Below are positions 1 to 8,877 of a stretch of DNA of 33,658 nt, piece by piece. The DNA is from Rubrobacteraceae bacterium (GTDB lineage: Bacteria; Actinomycetota; Rubrobacteria; Rubrobacterales; Rubrobacteraceae): contig JAUJMB010000002.1 of NCBI GenBank assembly GCA_030447045.1, forward strand, positions 1-33,658, in the 5' to 3' direction. The position numbers were made by a program, and so were the translations under genes. The notes below the pieces were generated by a model. That model made no database searches. It saw only the letters and a list, made by a program, of their open reading frames with translations, and had not been told where the DNA came from. Each line of letters starts with the position of its first letter. Position 1 is the first letter of the stretch.

Positions 1-398
1 CCGGCTGGCACGGCGGCATGGCCGACTCGTTCCGCGAGAGCATCAACTACCAGTTTATGGTCGGCGGCCAGTGGGTCGCCCACCCCGGCAACATCATCGA
101 CTACGAGGTAAACGTCGTGGACCACGAGGACCCCGTAACCGCAGGCCTCGAAGATTTCAGGATGCGCTCCGAGCAGTACTACATGCACGTGGACCCCTCC
201 AACAAGGTGCTGGCGACCACCACCTTCTCCGGCGAGCACGTGCCCTGGATCGAGGGTAACGTCATCCCGGTGGTCTGGAAGCGCAGGTGGGGCAGGGGCC
301 GCGTCTTCTACTCCTCGCTCGGGCACGTCGCAAAAGACTTCGAGGTGCCGGAGGCGAGGACGCTGGTCGAGCGCGGGATGCTATGGGCGAGCAAGTGA
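1..398 (+). CDS. ThuA-like domain protein, 3' part (5' end outside window)
   Basis: The frame is open from the first bases (GWHGG precedes the internal Met at 18), so this is the C-terminal part of a longer gene. [11 protein letters not shown] followed by a Y-Q-F...HPG pattern and a closing section with [12 protein letters not shown] is typical of ThuA-like proteins (trehalose-utilisation family, class I glutamine amidotransferase-like fold). Members often sit beside Gfo/Idh/MocA oxidoreductases and sugar isomerases, as here; their exact reaction is poorly defined. It ends 12 nt before the ribosome site region of the next gene and in the same frame, so the two are probably co-transcribed. Family assignment is from motif memory; substrate unknown. 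Confidence 0.8.
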   Translation, partial: GWHGGMADSFRESINYQFMVGGQWVAHPGNIIDYEVNVVDHEDPVTAGLEDFRMRSEQYYMHVDPSNKVLATTTFSGEHVPWIEGNVIPVVWKRRWGRGRVFYSSLGHVAKDFEVPEARTLVERGMLWASK

Positions 399-440
399 GA
401 GGGAGGTAACGTCATCGAGAACGGGCCGGTAAGAGTCGGG

Positions 441-1529
441 GTGATGGGGGCTGGCAAGATCAGCGGCATCTACCTGCAGAACGGGGCCGTCTTCGACGAC
501 CTCGAGGTCGTCTCCTGCGCGGACCTCCTGGTGGAGCGGGCCGAGGAGCAGGCGCGGGAGTACGGCGTGCCGAGGGCGTACGGTCCCGAGGAACTTCTCG
601 CCGACCCCGAGGTCGAGATCGTGCTGAACCTTACGGTGCCGGCGGTCCACGCGGAGGTTTCGCTGGCGGCTCTTGAGGCCGGCAAGCACGTCTACACGGA
701 GAAGCCGCTCGCTGTCAGCCGCGAGGACGGGCGAAAGATGCTGGAAGTAGCGACTGAGCGGGGGCTCCTAATCGGCTGCGCCCCCGACACGTTTCTCGGC
801 GGGGGCCTCCAGACCTGCCGCAAGGTGATGGACGAGGGCATCATCGGCGAGCCGGTCGCCGCGACGGCCGTCATGATGACCCACGGCCCCGAGGACTGGC
901 ACCCCAACCCCGACTTCTTCTACCAGCCCGGCGCCGGCCCGATGTTCGACATGGGCCCCTACTACCTGACGGCGCTCGCGACGCTCCTCGGCCCCGTCAG
1001 GCGCGTCACCGGCTCGGCCCGGGTCACCTTCCCGGAGCGTCAGGTCACGAGCCAGCCGCTCGCGGGGACGAAGATCACGGTGAACACCCCGACCCACGTC
1101 GCCGGCGTGATGGACTTCGAGGGCGGCGCCGTCGGCACGCTCGTCACCAGCTTCGACGTCTGGTCGGCGGAGCACTCCAGGATCGACGTCTACGGCACCG
1201 AGGGCACCCTGAGCGTCCCCGACCCGAACACCTTCGGCGGCCCGGTGCGCGTCTGGCGCTCCGGCGGTGACGCCTGGACGGACGTGCCGCTGACCCACCC
1301 CTACACGGAGAACAGCCGCGGCCTCGGGCTCGCCGACATGGCCCAGGCTATCCGCTCCGGCAGGAGGCACAGGGCCACGGGCGAGCTCGGCGGGCACGTC
1401 CTGGACGTCATCCACGCCTTTCTCGACTCCTCGGAAGGCGGCCGGCACGTCGAGGTCGCCAGCACCTTCGAACGCCCCGAGCCGCTGCCGGCCGGGTCGC
1501 CGGCCGGGATCTTCGGGGGTGGCGCGTGA
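441..1529 (+). CDS. Gfo/Idh/MocA family NAD(P)-dependent oxidoreductase
   Basis: Predicted sugar or polyol dehydrogenase of about 370 aa. The glycine-rich nucleotide site GAGKISG lies at the very N-terminus, and YTEKPLAVS is the family EKP motif carrying the conserved lysine. The coordinates given use the first canonical start (GTG 441, followed by ATG 444). However, the in-frame sequence just upstream (414-440) encodes IENGPVRVG, the expected first beta strand of the Rossmann fold, and a good GGGAGGT site lies at 401-407. The true start may therefore be a non-canonical ATC at 414. The gene overlaps the following isomerase gene by four bases (GTGA), indicating translational coupling. Substrate cannot be told from sequence; the neighbouring isomerase and ThuA-like genes suggest carbohydrate oxidation/epimerisation. 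Confidence 0.9.
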   Translation: MMGAGKISGIYLQNGAVFDDLEVVSCADLLVERAEEQAREYGVPRAYGPEELLADPEVEIVLNLTVPAVHAEVSLAALEAGKHVYTEKPLAVSREDGRKMLEVATERGLLIGCAPDTFLGGGLQTCRKVMDEGIIGEPVAATAVMMTHGPEDWHPNPDFFYQPGAGPMFDMGPYYLTALATLLGPVRRVTGSARVTFPERQVTSQPLAGTKITVNTPTHVAGVMDFEGGAVGTLVTSFDVWSAEHSRIDVYGTEGTLSVPDPNTFGGPVRVWRSGGDAWTDVPLTHPYTENSRGLGLADMAQAIRSGRRHRATGELGGHVLDVIHAFLDSSEGGRHVEVASTFERPEPLPAGSPAGIFGGGA

Positions 1530-2281
1530 GGGAAGACCAGATCTCGCTCCAGCTCTACACCGTCCGCGAGCACACGGCCCGCGACATGCCGGGCACCCTG
1601 CGCCGCCTGGCGGAGATCGGCTACACCGCCGTCGAGCTCGCCGGCTTCGGCGGCCTCTCCCCGCAGGACCTACGCCGCACCCTGGACGACCTGGGCCTTC
1701 GCGCCTCTGGCGCCCACGTCCCCCTAGACGCCTGGGAGACGGACCCGGGCTCTGTTATCGCGGACATGCACGCCATAAGCTCCCCCCACGCCATCGTCCC
1801 GATAGCCCCGCCGGGTCGCCGCGGCGACGCCGACGCGGTCGCCCGCCTCGCCGAATCGTTCAACCGCTGGGGCGGGCTCTGCCGCGCCGAAGGGCTGACG
1901 TTCTCCTACCACAACCACGACTTCGAGTTCGCGCCCCTCGGGGACGCGACGATGTGGGACGTGCTTGTTCGGGAGACGGACCCTGCGCTGGTCCACCTGG
2001 AGCTCGACCTGTACTGGATCAAGTACGGCGGCACCGACCCCGAGACCGTCCTGCGCGACGTCGGGGACCGCGTCTCCCTCGTCCACCTCAAGGACATGGC
2101 CCCCGACGAGACCCGCTCGGACCTACCCGTCGGCGAGGGCACCATGCCCTGGCCGCAACTCCTCGCCGCAGCCGACGAGATGGACGTCGAGTGGTTCGTG
2201 GCGGAGCAGGACAACCCGCGGGATGCCCTGGAAGACGTCGAGATCAGCCTCAAGGCCATGCAGAATCTGAGCACCGGATAG
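1526..2281 (+). CDS. sugar phosphate isomerase/epimerase (xylose isomerase-like TIM barrel)
   Basis: A 251-aa protein of the AP-endonuclease-2/xylose-isomerase-like TIM barrel family. Visible motifs are SLQLYTVRE at the N-terminus, SYHNHDFEF (about 127-135), LELDLYW (158-164), LVHLKDMAP (185-193) and VAEQD near 225-229. These carry the conserved His/Glu/Asp residues that bind a divalent metal in the family. Start is GTG at 1526, overlapping the TGA of the upstream oxidoreductase. The length is normal for single-domain members. With the oxidoreductase it probably forms a two-enzyme step on a keto-sugar or inositol-type intermediate. IolE- or IolI-like roles are possible but not shown. Confidence 0.88.
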   Translation: MREDQISLQLYTVREHTARDMPGTLRRLAEIGYTAVELAGFGGLSPQDLRRTLDDLGLRASGAHVPLDAWETDPGSVIADMHAISSPHAIVPIAPPGRRGDADAVARLAESFNRWGGLCRAEGLTFSYHNHDFEFAPLGDATMWDVLVRETDPALVHLELDLYWIKYGGTDPETVLRDVGDRVSLVHLKDMAPDETRSDLPVGEGTMPWPQLLAAADEMDVEWFVAEQDNPRDALEDVEISLKAMQNLSTG

Positions 2282-2338
2282 CCCCGCGCCGAAAGATCCG
2301 TCGAGTCTCGCCCCAAAAAATTCCGTGCGGGGCTCGAC
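2281..2338. terminator. hairpin-forming spacer between convergent genes
   Basis: GCCCCGC (2281-2287) can pair with GCGGGGC (2327-2333), and GTCGAG (2300-2305) with CTCGAC (2333-2338); the two pairings partly exclude each other. A run of six A lies at 2315-2320. The position between the ends of the plus-strand isomerase and the minus-strand DUF624 gene fits a bidirectional terminator, but the A/U tract is inside the loop, not after the stem, so intrinsic termination is uncertain. Confidence 0.3.
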
Positions 2339-2344
2339 GCCCTC

Positions 2345-2950
2345 TTAGCGGTCGGGGGTAGTGTCTATCTTCCTGAACTCGCGGTCGCAGAGGCGGTAGA
2401 CGAGGTACGCGGTGAGGCTGGGCGTCGCGAGCAGGAGCACTGGCACGAAGAAGGTCAACGCCGCCGCCGCGACGACCAGGGCCAGGCACAGGAGCGTGAT
2501 CGGGAGCCGTCCGACCGCCAGGAGCAGCGTGTTCTTCGGCACCGCGCTCCACCTCGTCTCGTAGTGGACCATGACGGGGAAGAGGAAGATGGAGGCGAGG
2601 GCGTAGAGGATGCTCGCCAGCACGAGCAGGAACCTCATGACGGCCTGCGGGCCCGGGGGCAGCCCGTCGGCGATAAGAAAGTCCAGGAACAGCGCCCCGC
2701 CGAAGAGCGCCCACAGCACCCCCACCGCAAGACTCTGCCGGAAGTTCTGCCGAAAACGCAGAACGAAAACCCCAAAGACCCCCGCCTCTTTACCCCTGGC
2801 CCAGTCCCTGACCACGCCGAACATCGCCGCCGTCGAGGGGAAGATGGTCACCACCGGCACGCACGCCAGCAGCCACAGGAGGTTGAGCAGGAAAAAGTCC
2901 GTGGCACGCTCGAGCCATTGGTAGGCCTTTGTGTCCAGGATGTTCATCAC
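2345..2950 (-). CDS. DUF624 family (YesL-like) membrane protein
   Basis: About 200 aa with four or five hydrophobic segments. The N-terminus (N-I-L-D...Y..LE...DFFLLNLLWLLACVPVVTIFPSTAAMF) is typical of the DUF624/YesL family: small membrane proteins commonly encoded next to CUT1 sugar ABC transporters and LacI or two-component regulators. The molecular role is unknown; association with sugar importers is the main published clue. The first codons are GTG (2950) and ATG (2947); neither has a clear ribosome site. It lies 44 bp downstream of the lacI-family gene on the same strand, so it is probably the second gene of that transcript, divergent from the sugar transporter it may assist. Confidence 0.82.
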   Translation of the reverse strand: MMNILDTKAYQWLERATDFFLLNLLWLLACVPVVTIFPSTAAMFGVVRDWARGKEAGVFGVFVLRFRQNFRQSLAVGVLWALFGGALFLDFLIADGLPPGPQAVMRFLLVLASILYALASIFLFPVMVHYETRWSAVPKNTLLLAVGRLPITLLCLALVVAAAALTFFVPVLLLATPSLTAYLVYRLCDREFRKIDTTPDR

Positions 2951-2994
2951 TTGCCATTATCCCGCAGGACGGGCGGCGGGGGCCACACGCCCGA

Positions 2995-4020
2995 TCAGGA
3001 CCGCGGGGGCGCCGAGGACTCACGAATCATAAGAGAGGTCGCGAGCTCGACGCGGGTGCTCTCTAGCCTCTCCCCGGCGATGAGCCTGAGCAGCATCCGG
3101 GTCGCCAGCGCCCCCATCTCGCGGACGGGTTGGCGGACGGTGGTGAGGGCGGGGGTGAGGAGGCCGGCGATCGGCAGGTCGTCGAAGCCGACGATGCTCA
3201 TGTCGTCGGGGGCGCGCAGGCCCGCCTCGTAGAGGGCCCTGTAGACGCCCAGGGCCTGCAGGTCGTTGCCGGCGAAGATGGCGGTCGGCGGCTCCGGCGC
3301 GTCGAGCAGGGCGCGCGCGGCCTCGTAGCCGGTCTCCGTCACGAACCGGCCAGGCCTCTCGAGGTCCGGGTCCGGCGTGATGCCGGCCTCCTGCAGGGCG
3401 GTGCGGTAGCCGGCGATCCTCGCCCGCGTGGACTTGTATGGCGGACCGGAGACGACGGCGATGCGCCGGTGACCGAGGGAGAGCAGGTGCTCCGTGGCCG
3501 CGAAGCCCCCGGCGAAGTTCGTGGCCCCGACGGAGGGCACGCCCGGCGGGCTCTCCCCGCGGTCGTCCACGAGCGCCACCGGGATGCCCCGGCGGCGCAG
3601 CTCCTCGAGGTGGGCGAAGTGCTCGTCGGGCAGCACCAGGATCGCGCCGTCCGTCCCGTGCTCGATCACCCGCGCCATCCAACGCCTGTGGCGCCTCGCC
3701 TCGTCGTGCGTCGCCGTGAGGACCATCGAGAGCCCGGCCCGCTCAAGGGTCTCCTCGACGCCGCGGATGATCTCCGTGAAGTACGCGTTGTCGATCTCCT
3801 TGACCACCAGGTTGACGGACCCGGCCCGCCCCGCGCTCAGGGCCCTCGCCGCCCCGTGGCGCACGTACCCGCGCTCGGCGATCACGCGCTCCACCCGCTC
3901 CCTCGTCGCCGCCGCGACCCCAGGCTGCCCGTTCATCACCTTCGAGACCGTCGGCTTCGAGACGCCGGCCAGGGCCGCGATCTCGGCCATCCTCGTCTTG
4001 CCGTTAGACGATCGCCCCAA
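2995..4020 (-). CDS. LacI family transcriptional regulator
   Basis: A 341-aa repressor. The N-terminal helix-turn-helix is at residues about 9-31 (MAEIAALAGVSKPTVSKVMNG), followed by the hinge helix region and a periplasmic-binding-protein-like effector domain with IVGFDDLPIAGLLTPALTTV near the C-terminus. Start is TTG at 4020, chosen because a GGAGGA site lies six bases upstream; the internal Met at residue 11 is too far inside. It is divergent from the sugar ABC transporter operon at 4201. Two palindromes (AAACCGGTTT core) lie in the gap, one beside each deduced promoter, the arrangement expected for an autoregulated local repressor. The ligand is probably a sugar or oligosaccharide made available by the transporter. 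Confidence 0.95.
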   Translation of the reverse strand: MGRSSNGKTRMAEIAALAGVSKPTVSKVMNGQPGVAAATRERVERVIAERGYVRHGAARALSAGRAGSVNLVVKEIDNAYFTEIIRGVEETLERAGLSMVLTATHDEARRHRRWMARVIEHGTDGAILVLPDEHFAHLEELRRRGIPVALVDDRGESPPGVPSVGATNFAGGFAATEHLLSLGHRRIAVVSGPPYKSTRARIAGYRTALQEAGITPDPDLERPGRFVTETGYEAARALLDAPEPPTAIFAGNDLQALGVYRALYEAGLRAPDDMSIVGFDDLPIAGLLTPALTTVRQPVREMGALATRMLLRLIAGERLESTRVELATSLMIRESSAPPRS

Positions 4021-4034
4021 CCCCGCTCCTCCGA

Positions 4035-4046
4035 AAAACCGGTTTC
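4035..4046. promoter_or_regulatory. LacI-type operator, regulator-proximal copy
   Basis: AAAACCGGTTTC differs at one position from the perfect palindrome at 4145-4156. It sits just downstream of the deduced start point of the minus-strand lacI promoter and before its ribosome site, so binding would block lacI expression (autoregulation). LacI-family operators with a central CG step are typical of the family. Confidence 0.7.
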
Positions 4047-4058
4047 GTAACCCCCGTT

Positions 4059-4087
4059 ATGATGCCGGGGCAGATAAATCCTGTCAA
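4059..4087 (-). promoter_or_regulatory. promoter of the lacI-family gene
   Basis: Read on the minus strand, TTGACA (4087-4082) is followed after 17 nt by CATCAT (4064-4059), which matches TATAAT at four of six positions. The predicted start near 4052 falls just before the operator copy at 4035-4046. Confidence 0.6.
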
Positions 4088-4100
4088 CCGAACGTCCGGC

Positions 4101-4130
4101 TTGACGCAAGACTCCGGGCTATGCTAGTGT
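4101..4130 (+). promoter_or_regulatory. candidate promoter of the CUT1 transporter operon
   Basis: TTGACG (4101-4106) is followed after 18 nt by TAGTGT (4125-4130), a weak -10; an alternative TATGCT at 4120-4125 has too short a spacer. Transcription would begin just before the perfect palindrome at 4145-4156. Confidence 0.45.
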
Positions 4131-4144
4131 GCCCGCGGGTTAGG

Positions 4145-4156
4145 GAAACCGGTTTC
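4145..4156. promoter_or_regulatory. LacI-type operator, transporter-proximal copy
   Basis: GAAACCGGTTTC is a perfect 12-bp palindrome between the candidate promoter and the ribosome site of the binding-protein gene. Its centre is 110 bp from the centre of the second copy, so a looping tetramer or independent dimers are both possible. Confidence 0.75.
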
Positions 4157-4200
4157 TAAATGGGAAACAGTGCCGGCTGTCGAAGCGAGGAGGAGAGGTT

Positions 4201-5523
4201 ATGGCAAGAGGTCTTACGCGGCGCGACTTTCTGCGCGCCGGCGGGGGGGCCCTGCTCGGGGCTTCCGCGTTGGGGCTCGCCGGGTGCGGGGGCGGGGGGG
4301 ATCAGGGCGGTTCGGGCGGGAACACGCTGGAGTTCTGGGCCTTCGACGAGGGGCGGGCCAACTTCGCGAAGGCTGCGCTCGAGACCAAGGAGTGGAAAGA
4401 CGCCCACGGGGATATGAAGGTGAACTTCAGGATCTTCCCGTACGAGCAGATGCACGACAAGCTGTTGACGGCCCTCGTCTCGGGGAAGGGCGCGCCCGAC
4501 GTGGCGGACGTGGAGATCTCGCGCTTCTCCAACTTCATAAAAGGCGACGAGCTGCCGTTCCTGGATCTGACGGACCGCATCGGCGGCGACATAGACGACG
4601 TCTACAAGCCCGCGGCCACCGACCCCTGGACGTGGCAGAACAAGATCTACGGCGTCGGCAACGAGCTGAACACCTGCGTCCTCGCGTACCGCCAGGACCT
4701 CATGGACCAGGCGGGCGTGCAGACCCCGTTCGAGACCTGGGATCAGGTCGTGGCGGCGGGGAAGGAGGTGTCCACCGGCGACCGCAAGATGTTCGCGCTG
4801 CACGACCTCGCCTTCGGCGACCACTACATGCTCTCGCAGAGCGCCGGCACCGCCTACTTCGACGACGAGGGCAAGTACATCGGGGACAACGAGGAGAGCG
4901 TCGCGGCGCTGCAGTTCCTCCACGACATGGTCTACGATTCGGGTATCGCGAGCATAGCGCCGGTCGTCGCGAGCGACAACTGGTACCCGCCGCAGTACAG
5001 GTCGGCGTTCGCCGCCGAGAGGTACGTCGCTCTGTTCGGGCCGCCATGGCACCTGAGCTTCCTGCCGACGGACGTCAAGGAGCAGTCCGGGAAGTGGACG
5101 GTGCAGAGGCTGCCCGCGGGCCTGGGCGATGGTCTGCCGACGGCCAACTTCGGCGGGACCGGGCAGTGCGTGACCACGCAGAGCCAGAACCCCGACGCGG
5201 CGTACGACCTCGTCCGGATAGCCAACCTGACCAGCGAGGGCGTCATCGCGGACTTCGAGGCCAGGACCGCCTACCCGGCGTACAAGCCGGCGTACGAGGA
5301 GCCCGCGCTCCAGAAGTCCAACGAGTACTTCGGGGGCCAGAAGCTCGGGCAGGTCTACTCCGATCTCGCCCCCGGCCTGCCGCCTTTCAACCAGTCGCCG
5401 GTGTGGGGCCAGGCCACCGTGGCGCTGGTTCGCGAGGTGATAACCCCCGTCATGCAGGACAAGGAGGACGCGCAGACCGCGCTCTCCAACTTTGGTCAGA
5501 CCGTCGGGGAGATGAAGCAGTAA
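4201..5523 (+). CDS. CUT1 sugar ABC transporter, substrate-binding lipoprotein
   Basis: A 440-aa extracellular solute-binding protein of family 1. The signal region has a twin-arginine motif (TRRDFLRAGG, residues 6-15) and a lipobox LAGC with the lipidated Cys at 29, so it is a Tat-exported, membrane-anchored lipoprotein. The mature part begins with a Gly-rich linker and NTLEFWAFDEG, typical of these binding proteins; substrate-pocket aromatics cannot be assigned. ATG at 4201 follows GAGGAGGAGAGG. It leads a same-strand operon with two permeases, GH5, GH1, a phosphatase and an aldo/keto reductase, and carries a LacI-type operator upstream. The neighbouring beta-glycosidases make a beta-linked oligosaccharide a reasonable guess for the ligand. 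Confidence 0.93.
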   Translation: MARGLTRRDFLRAGGGALLGASALGLAGCGGGGDQGGSGGNTLEFWAFDEGRANFAKAALETKEWKDAHGDMKVNFRIFPYEQMHDKLLTALVSGKGAPDVADVEISRFSNFIKGDELPFLDLTDRIGGDIDDVYKPAATDPWTWQNKIYGVGNELNTCVLAYRQDLMDQAGVQTPFETWDQVVAAGKEVSTGDRKMFALHDLAFGDHYMLSQSAGTAYFDDEGKYIGDNEESVAALQFLHDMVYDSGIASIAPVVASDNWYPPQYRSAFAAERYVALFGPPWHLSFLPTDVKEQSGKWTVQRLPAGLGDGLPTANFGGTGQCVTTQSQNPDAAYDLVRIANLTSEGVIADFEARTAYPAYKPAYEEPALQKSNEYFGGQKLGQVYSDLAPGLPPFNQSPVWGQATVALVREVITPVMQDKEDAQTALSNFGQTVGEMKQ

Positions 5524-5583
5524 GACCGCGAAGGGCCGGTCGTCCTCGGGGCGGCCGTCCCCTCCAGCCGGGAGGAGGAGAGG

Positions 5584-6522
5584 TTGGATACCCCATCCGC
5601 GAACGTGGCGGCGGCGCCGGAGCCGCCGCCCAAGTCGGGCCGGGGGCGGCCCGGCGGTAGGAACATCGCGCCGTACCTGTTCTTGTTGCCGTTTTTCCTG
5701 ATCTACGCGGTCTTTCTGATCTACCCGGTGCTCGCCGCGTTCCGCCTGAGCTTCTACGAGTCGTCGGGCTTCGGGGGCGACACCTTCACCGGCCTCGACA
5801 ACTACGCGAGGCTCGTGCAGGACTCGCGCTACCTCGAGGCCCTGAAAAACACGACCGTGTACGCCCTGGCGAGCGTCTTTATCCTGAGCCCGCTCGCCCT
5901 GCTGGTGGCGGTCGCGATCCGCTCGTTCGTGGTGCCGACGGCCGCCTTCAAGAGCTTCTACCGCATCATCTTTTTCCTACCGTTCATCACTTCGTTCGTC
6001 GTCATCGCGTTGATGTTCAACCTGATCTTCAACAACGACTTCGGCCTGTTGAACAACGCGCTCTCGGCGCTGGGGTTGCCGACGTTCAACTGGCTCAACA
6101 ACGAGCGGGTGGCACTCCTGGCGATAATCCTCGTCGCGATCTGGACGTACCTCGGCATCAACGCGCTGTACTTTCTGGCGGGGTTGCAGAACATACCGGA
6201 GGAGGTCTTAGAGGCGGCGGCGGTCGACGGGGCGAGCAGGCTGCAGGCCTTCTGGCGGGTGACGCTGCCGCTGTTGAGGCCGGTGATCCTGTTCGTCGTC
6301 GTGCAGGCGACGATCTTCTCGTACCAGATCTTCGAGATACCGTTCCTGCTAACCGCGGGCGGGCCGTCCGACTCGACGCTGACGCTCGCGATCTACCTGT
6401 ACGAGGTCGGCTTCAGGGAGTTCGACCGGGGTTACGCCGCCGCGATCGGGTACTCGATGGCGATCATCGCCGTCGTCCTCGCCGCGATCCAGCTCCTCGC
6501 GGCCCGCAGGTTCGACCGGTGA
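5584..6522 (+). CDS. CUT1 sugar ABC transporter permease (MalF-type)
   Basis: A 312-aa inner-membrane protein with a charged, Pro-rich cytoplasmic N-terminus and about six transmembrane segments. The first contains YLFLLPFFLIYAVFLIYPV. The EAA loop that contacts the ATPase lies around residues 210-229 (EAAAVDGASRLQAFWRVTLP). Start TTG at 5584 is preceded by GGAGGAGAGG. It pairs with the next gene as the two-permease set of a MalFG/UgpAE-like importer. No ATPase gene is in this operon. Confidence 0.93.
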   Translation: MDTPSANVAAAPEPPPKSGRGRPGGRNIAPYLFLLPFFLIYAVFLIYPVLAAFRLSFYESSGFGGDTFTGLDNYARLVQDSRYLEALKNTTVYALASVFILSPLALLVAVAIRSFVVPTAAFKSFYRIIFFLPFITSFVVIALMFNLIFNNDFGLLNNALSALGLPTFNWLNNERVALLAIILVAIWTYLGINALYFLAGLQNIPEEVLEAAAVDGASRLQAFWRVTLPLLRPVILFVVVQATIFSYQIFEIPFLLTAGGPSDSTLTLAIYLYEVGFREFDRGYAAAIGYSMAIIAVVLAAIQLLAARRFDR

Positions 6523-6533
6523 GGGGGTAGGGA

Positions 6534-7370
6534 GTGGTCGGCAACAAGCTTCAGGTCCGGGTCGTGCAGGTGCTGGTCAACGCCATGCTGCTCTTCGCGG
6601 TCTTTCTCCTGATCATGCCCTACCTGTACATGATCAGCGCCTCGTTCAAGGAGGGGAGCGAGATCTTTTCGATCCCCATAAAGCTCCTGCCAGACAGCCT
6701 CTACATGGGGAATTACGGGCTGCTCTTCGGGGAGACCAACTTCCCGCGCTGGTTCTTGAACAGCGTCTTCGTCAGCCTCTCGCGCATGGCCATAGCCATC
6801 CTGGTCTCCGTGATGGCCGGCTACGCCTTCGCGAAGTTCGACTTCCGCTTCAAGAACCTGCTCTTCGTCTTGGTACTCGCGACGCTGACCCTGCCCATCT
6901 ACGTCCTGATCGTGCCGCTCTACGACATGATGGTTACCCTGGGCTGGACGGACCGGTACGTCGCCCTGATCCTGCCCTTCGCCGCGCAGGCTATAGGCGT
7001 CTTCCTGGCGCGCCAGTACCTACTCTCCATACCGGACGAGATCCTGGATGCGGCCAGGGTCGACGGGGCCTCTGAGTGGGTGGTGTTCTGGCGGGTGGTG
7101 CTGCCCATCTCCACGCCCGTGATGGCGGTCTTGGGCATCCTGTTCTTTACGACCGCCTGGAACGACTTTATCTGGCCGCTGGTCGTTATGACCGAGGACA
7201 GCAAGTTCCCCGTCGCCCTGGGCCTTCCGACCCTGCTCGGGCCCTACAGCCAGGAGTACGGGGCGGTAATGGCGGGGTCGTTCCTGAGCACGCTCCCGAT
7301 CATCATCGTCTTCCTGATCGCGCAGCGGCGCTTTATCGAGGCGCTCACCGCCGGGGCGGTCAAGGGCTAG
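6534..7370 (+). CDS. CUT1 sugar ABC transporter permease (MalG-type)
   Basis: A 278-aa permease with six predicted membrane spans. Family landmarks are PYLYMISASFKE near the N-terminus and the EAA loop around residues 172-191 (DAARVDGASEWVVFWRVVLP), followed by FTTAWNDFIWPLV. GTG 6534 begins 11 nt after the upstream stop, next to GAGGGGGTAGGGA. It is the second membrane subunit of the importer and completes it except for the ATPase. Confidence 0.93.
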   Translation: MVGNKLQVRVVQVLVNAMLLFAVFLLIMPYLYMISASFKEGSEIFSIPIKLLPDSLYMGNYGLLFGETNFPRWFLNSVFVSLSRMAIAILVSVMAGYAFAKFDFRFKNLLFVLVLATLTLPIYVLIVPLYDMMVTLGWTDRYVALILPFAAQAIGVFLARQYLLSIPDEILDAARVDGASEWVVFWRVVLPISTPVMAVLGILFFTTAWNDFIWPLVVMTEDSKFPVALGLPTLLGPYSQEYGAVMAGSFLSTLPIIIVFLIAQRRFIEALTAGAVKG

Positions 7371-7405
7371 GGACCGCGCGACATCTGAGTACAGAAGGAG
7401 AGAAC

Positions 7406-8815
7406 ATGGCGAACGGCAAGGCCGCGCTGCAAGCGCGCGGGAACAGCATCGTGGACGGGGACGGAAACCCGGTCGTGCTGCGGGGCTTCGGCCTCGGCGG
7501 CTGGATGAACATGGAGAACTTCATCACCGGCTACCCGGCCAACGAGGAGGCGCAGCGCGAGGCCGTACGGGAGGTGCTCGGGGACGACCTCTACGAGCAC
7601 TTCTTCGACAGCTTCCTGGAGCACTTCTTCACCGAGGGGGACGCGCGCTTTATATCCTCGCTCGGGATGAACCTGCTAAGGCTTCCCGTGAACTACCGGC
7701 ACTTCGAGGATGACGCGCGGCCGTTCGAGATCAAGGAGGGGGGCTTCAAACACCTCGACCGGGCCGTGGAACTGTGCGCGGCGCACGGGGTCTACACGAT
7801 CATCGATTTGCACGCCCTCCCAGGCTACCAGAACCAGCACTGGCACTCGGACAACCCTACCCACAAGGCCCTCCTCTGGCGCCACAGGCACTTCCAGGAC
7901 CGGACCGTGAACATCTGGGAGCAGATAGCCGACCGCTACAGGGGCAACCCGTGGGTGGCCGGCTACAACCCCATAAACGAGCCGGCCGACCCTACCGAAA
8001 AACTGGTGATGCCGTTCTACCGGCGGCTCTACGACGCGATAAGGGCCGTTGACCCCGATCACCTCATCTTCCTCGAGGGCAACCGCTACTCGGTGGATTT
8101 CCACATGTTCGGCGAGCCCTGGCCCGGCGTCGTCTACACGAACCACGACTACGCCCTGCCGGGCTTCGTGGACGGCGGCCCCTACCCCGGCGTCTCGCGC
8201 GGCGAGTACGTGGACAGGGACGTACTCGAAGAGACCTTCCTCAAGCGCAGCGAGTACATGCTGGAGCACGACGTGCCCGTATGGGTCGGCGAGTTCGGGC
8301 CGGTCTACCCGCCCGACGACCCCGGCTCCCACGCCATGCGCCGCGAGCTTTTGCGGGACCAGCTCGAGATCTACGCGCGCCACAACGCCAACTGGGCTAT
8401 ATGGACGTACAAGGACATAGGCCTTCAGGGCGTCGTCCACGCCGCCCCCGACTCGCCATGGGTCGAGCGCATAAGGCCCATCGTCGAGAAGAAGGCCCGC
8501 CTCGGGGTGGACGCCTGGGGCGGCACGGACGCCAAGATCCGGCACGTAATGGAGCCCCTCGAGAAACTCTTCGCCGAGGAGTACCCAGACCACAAGCCGT
8601 TCCCGTTCGGGACCCAGCGGGAGATAGAGCTCCTCGTGCGCAACATCCTGCTCGCCGAGCCGATGGTGCGGGAGTACGCCGAACTGTTCCGGGGCATGGA
8701 CGAGGCGGGCATAGACGACCTGATGCGCTCGTTCCGCTTCGAGAACTGCGCCAGGCGCGGGGAGCTGGCCTCCCTCCTGTCCGAGCACGCCGTCCCCGGC
8801 GGTGTGCGAAGCTAG
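7406..8815 (+). CDS. glycoside hydrolase family 5-like (cellulase superfamily), cytoplasmic
   Basis: A 469-aa clan GH-A enzyme. [16 protein letters not shown] near the N-terminus resembles the RG.NLGGW region of GH5 exo-glucanases. The acid/base Glu is expected in YNPINEPAD (E192) and the nucleophile in VWVGEFGPV (E296); W333 (AIWTYKD) is the usual conserved Trp region. No signal peptide is present, so it acts in the cytoplasm on imported oligosaccharides rather than on polymers. ATG 7406 has AGAAGGAGA upstream. The C-terminal 100 residues beyond the barrel are helical-looking and unassigned. Exact specificity (beta-1,3- or beta-1,4-glucoside, or other) is not readable. Confidence 0.85.
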   Translation: MANGKAALQARGNSIVDGDGNPVVLRGFGLGGWMNMENFITGYPANEEAQREAVREVLGDDLYEHFFDSFLEHFFTEGDARFISSLGMNLLRLPVNYRHFEDDARPFEIKEGGFKHLDRAVELCAAHGVYTIIDLHALPGYQNQHWHSDNPTHKALLWRHRHFQDRTVNIWEQIADRYRGNPWVAGYNPINEPADPTEKLVMPFYRRLYDAIRAVDPDHLIFLEGNRYSVDFHMFGEPWPGVVYTNHDYALPGFVDGGPYPGVSRGEYVDRDVLEETFLKRSEYMLEHDVPVWVGEFGPVYPPDDPGSHAMRRELLRDQLEIYARHNANWAIWTYKDIGLQGVVHAAPDSPWVERIRPIVEKKARLGVDAWGGTDAKIRHVMEPLEKLFAEEYPDHKPFPFGTQREIELLVRNILLAEPMVREYAELFRGMDEAGIDDLMRSFRFENCARRGELASLLSEHAVPGGVRS

Positions 8816-8829
8816 GCGAACGGACCAGC

Positions 8830-8847
8830 GCCGGGGACGTCCCCGGC
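8830..8847. repeat. 18-bp perfect palindrome between GH5 and GH1 genes
   Basis: GCCGGGGACGTCCCCGGC is perfectly self-complementary and lies in the 62-bp gap between the two glycosidase genes. It could be a protein-binding site or an mRNA hairpin that tunes expression of the two genes. No U tract follows, so it does not look like an intrinsic terminator. Confidence 0.5.
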
Positions 8848-8877
8848 CGAGCCATACGATCCAGAGGAGGCAGGGGC

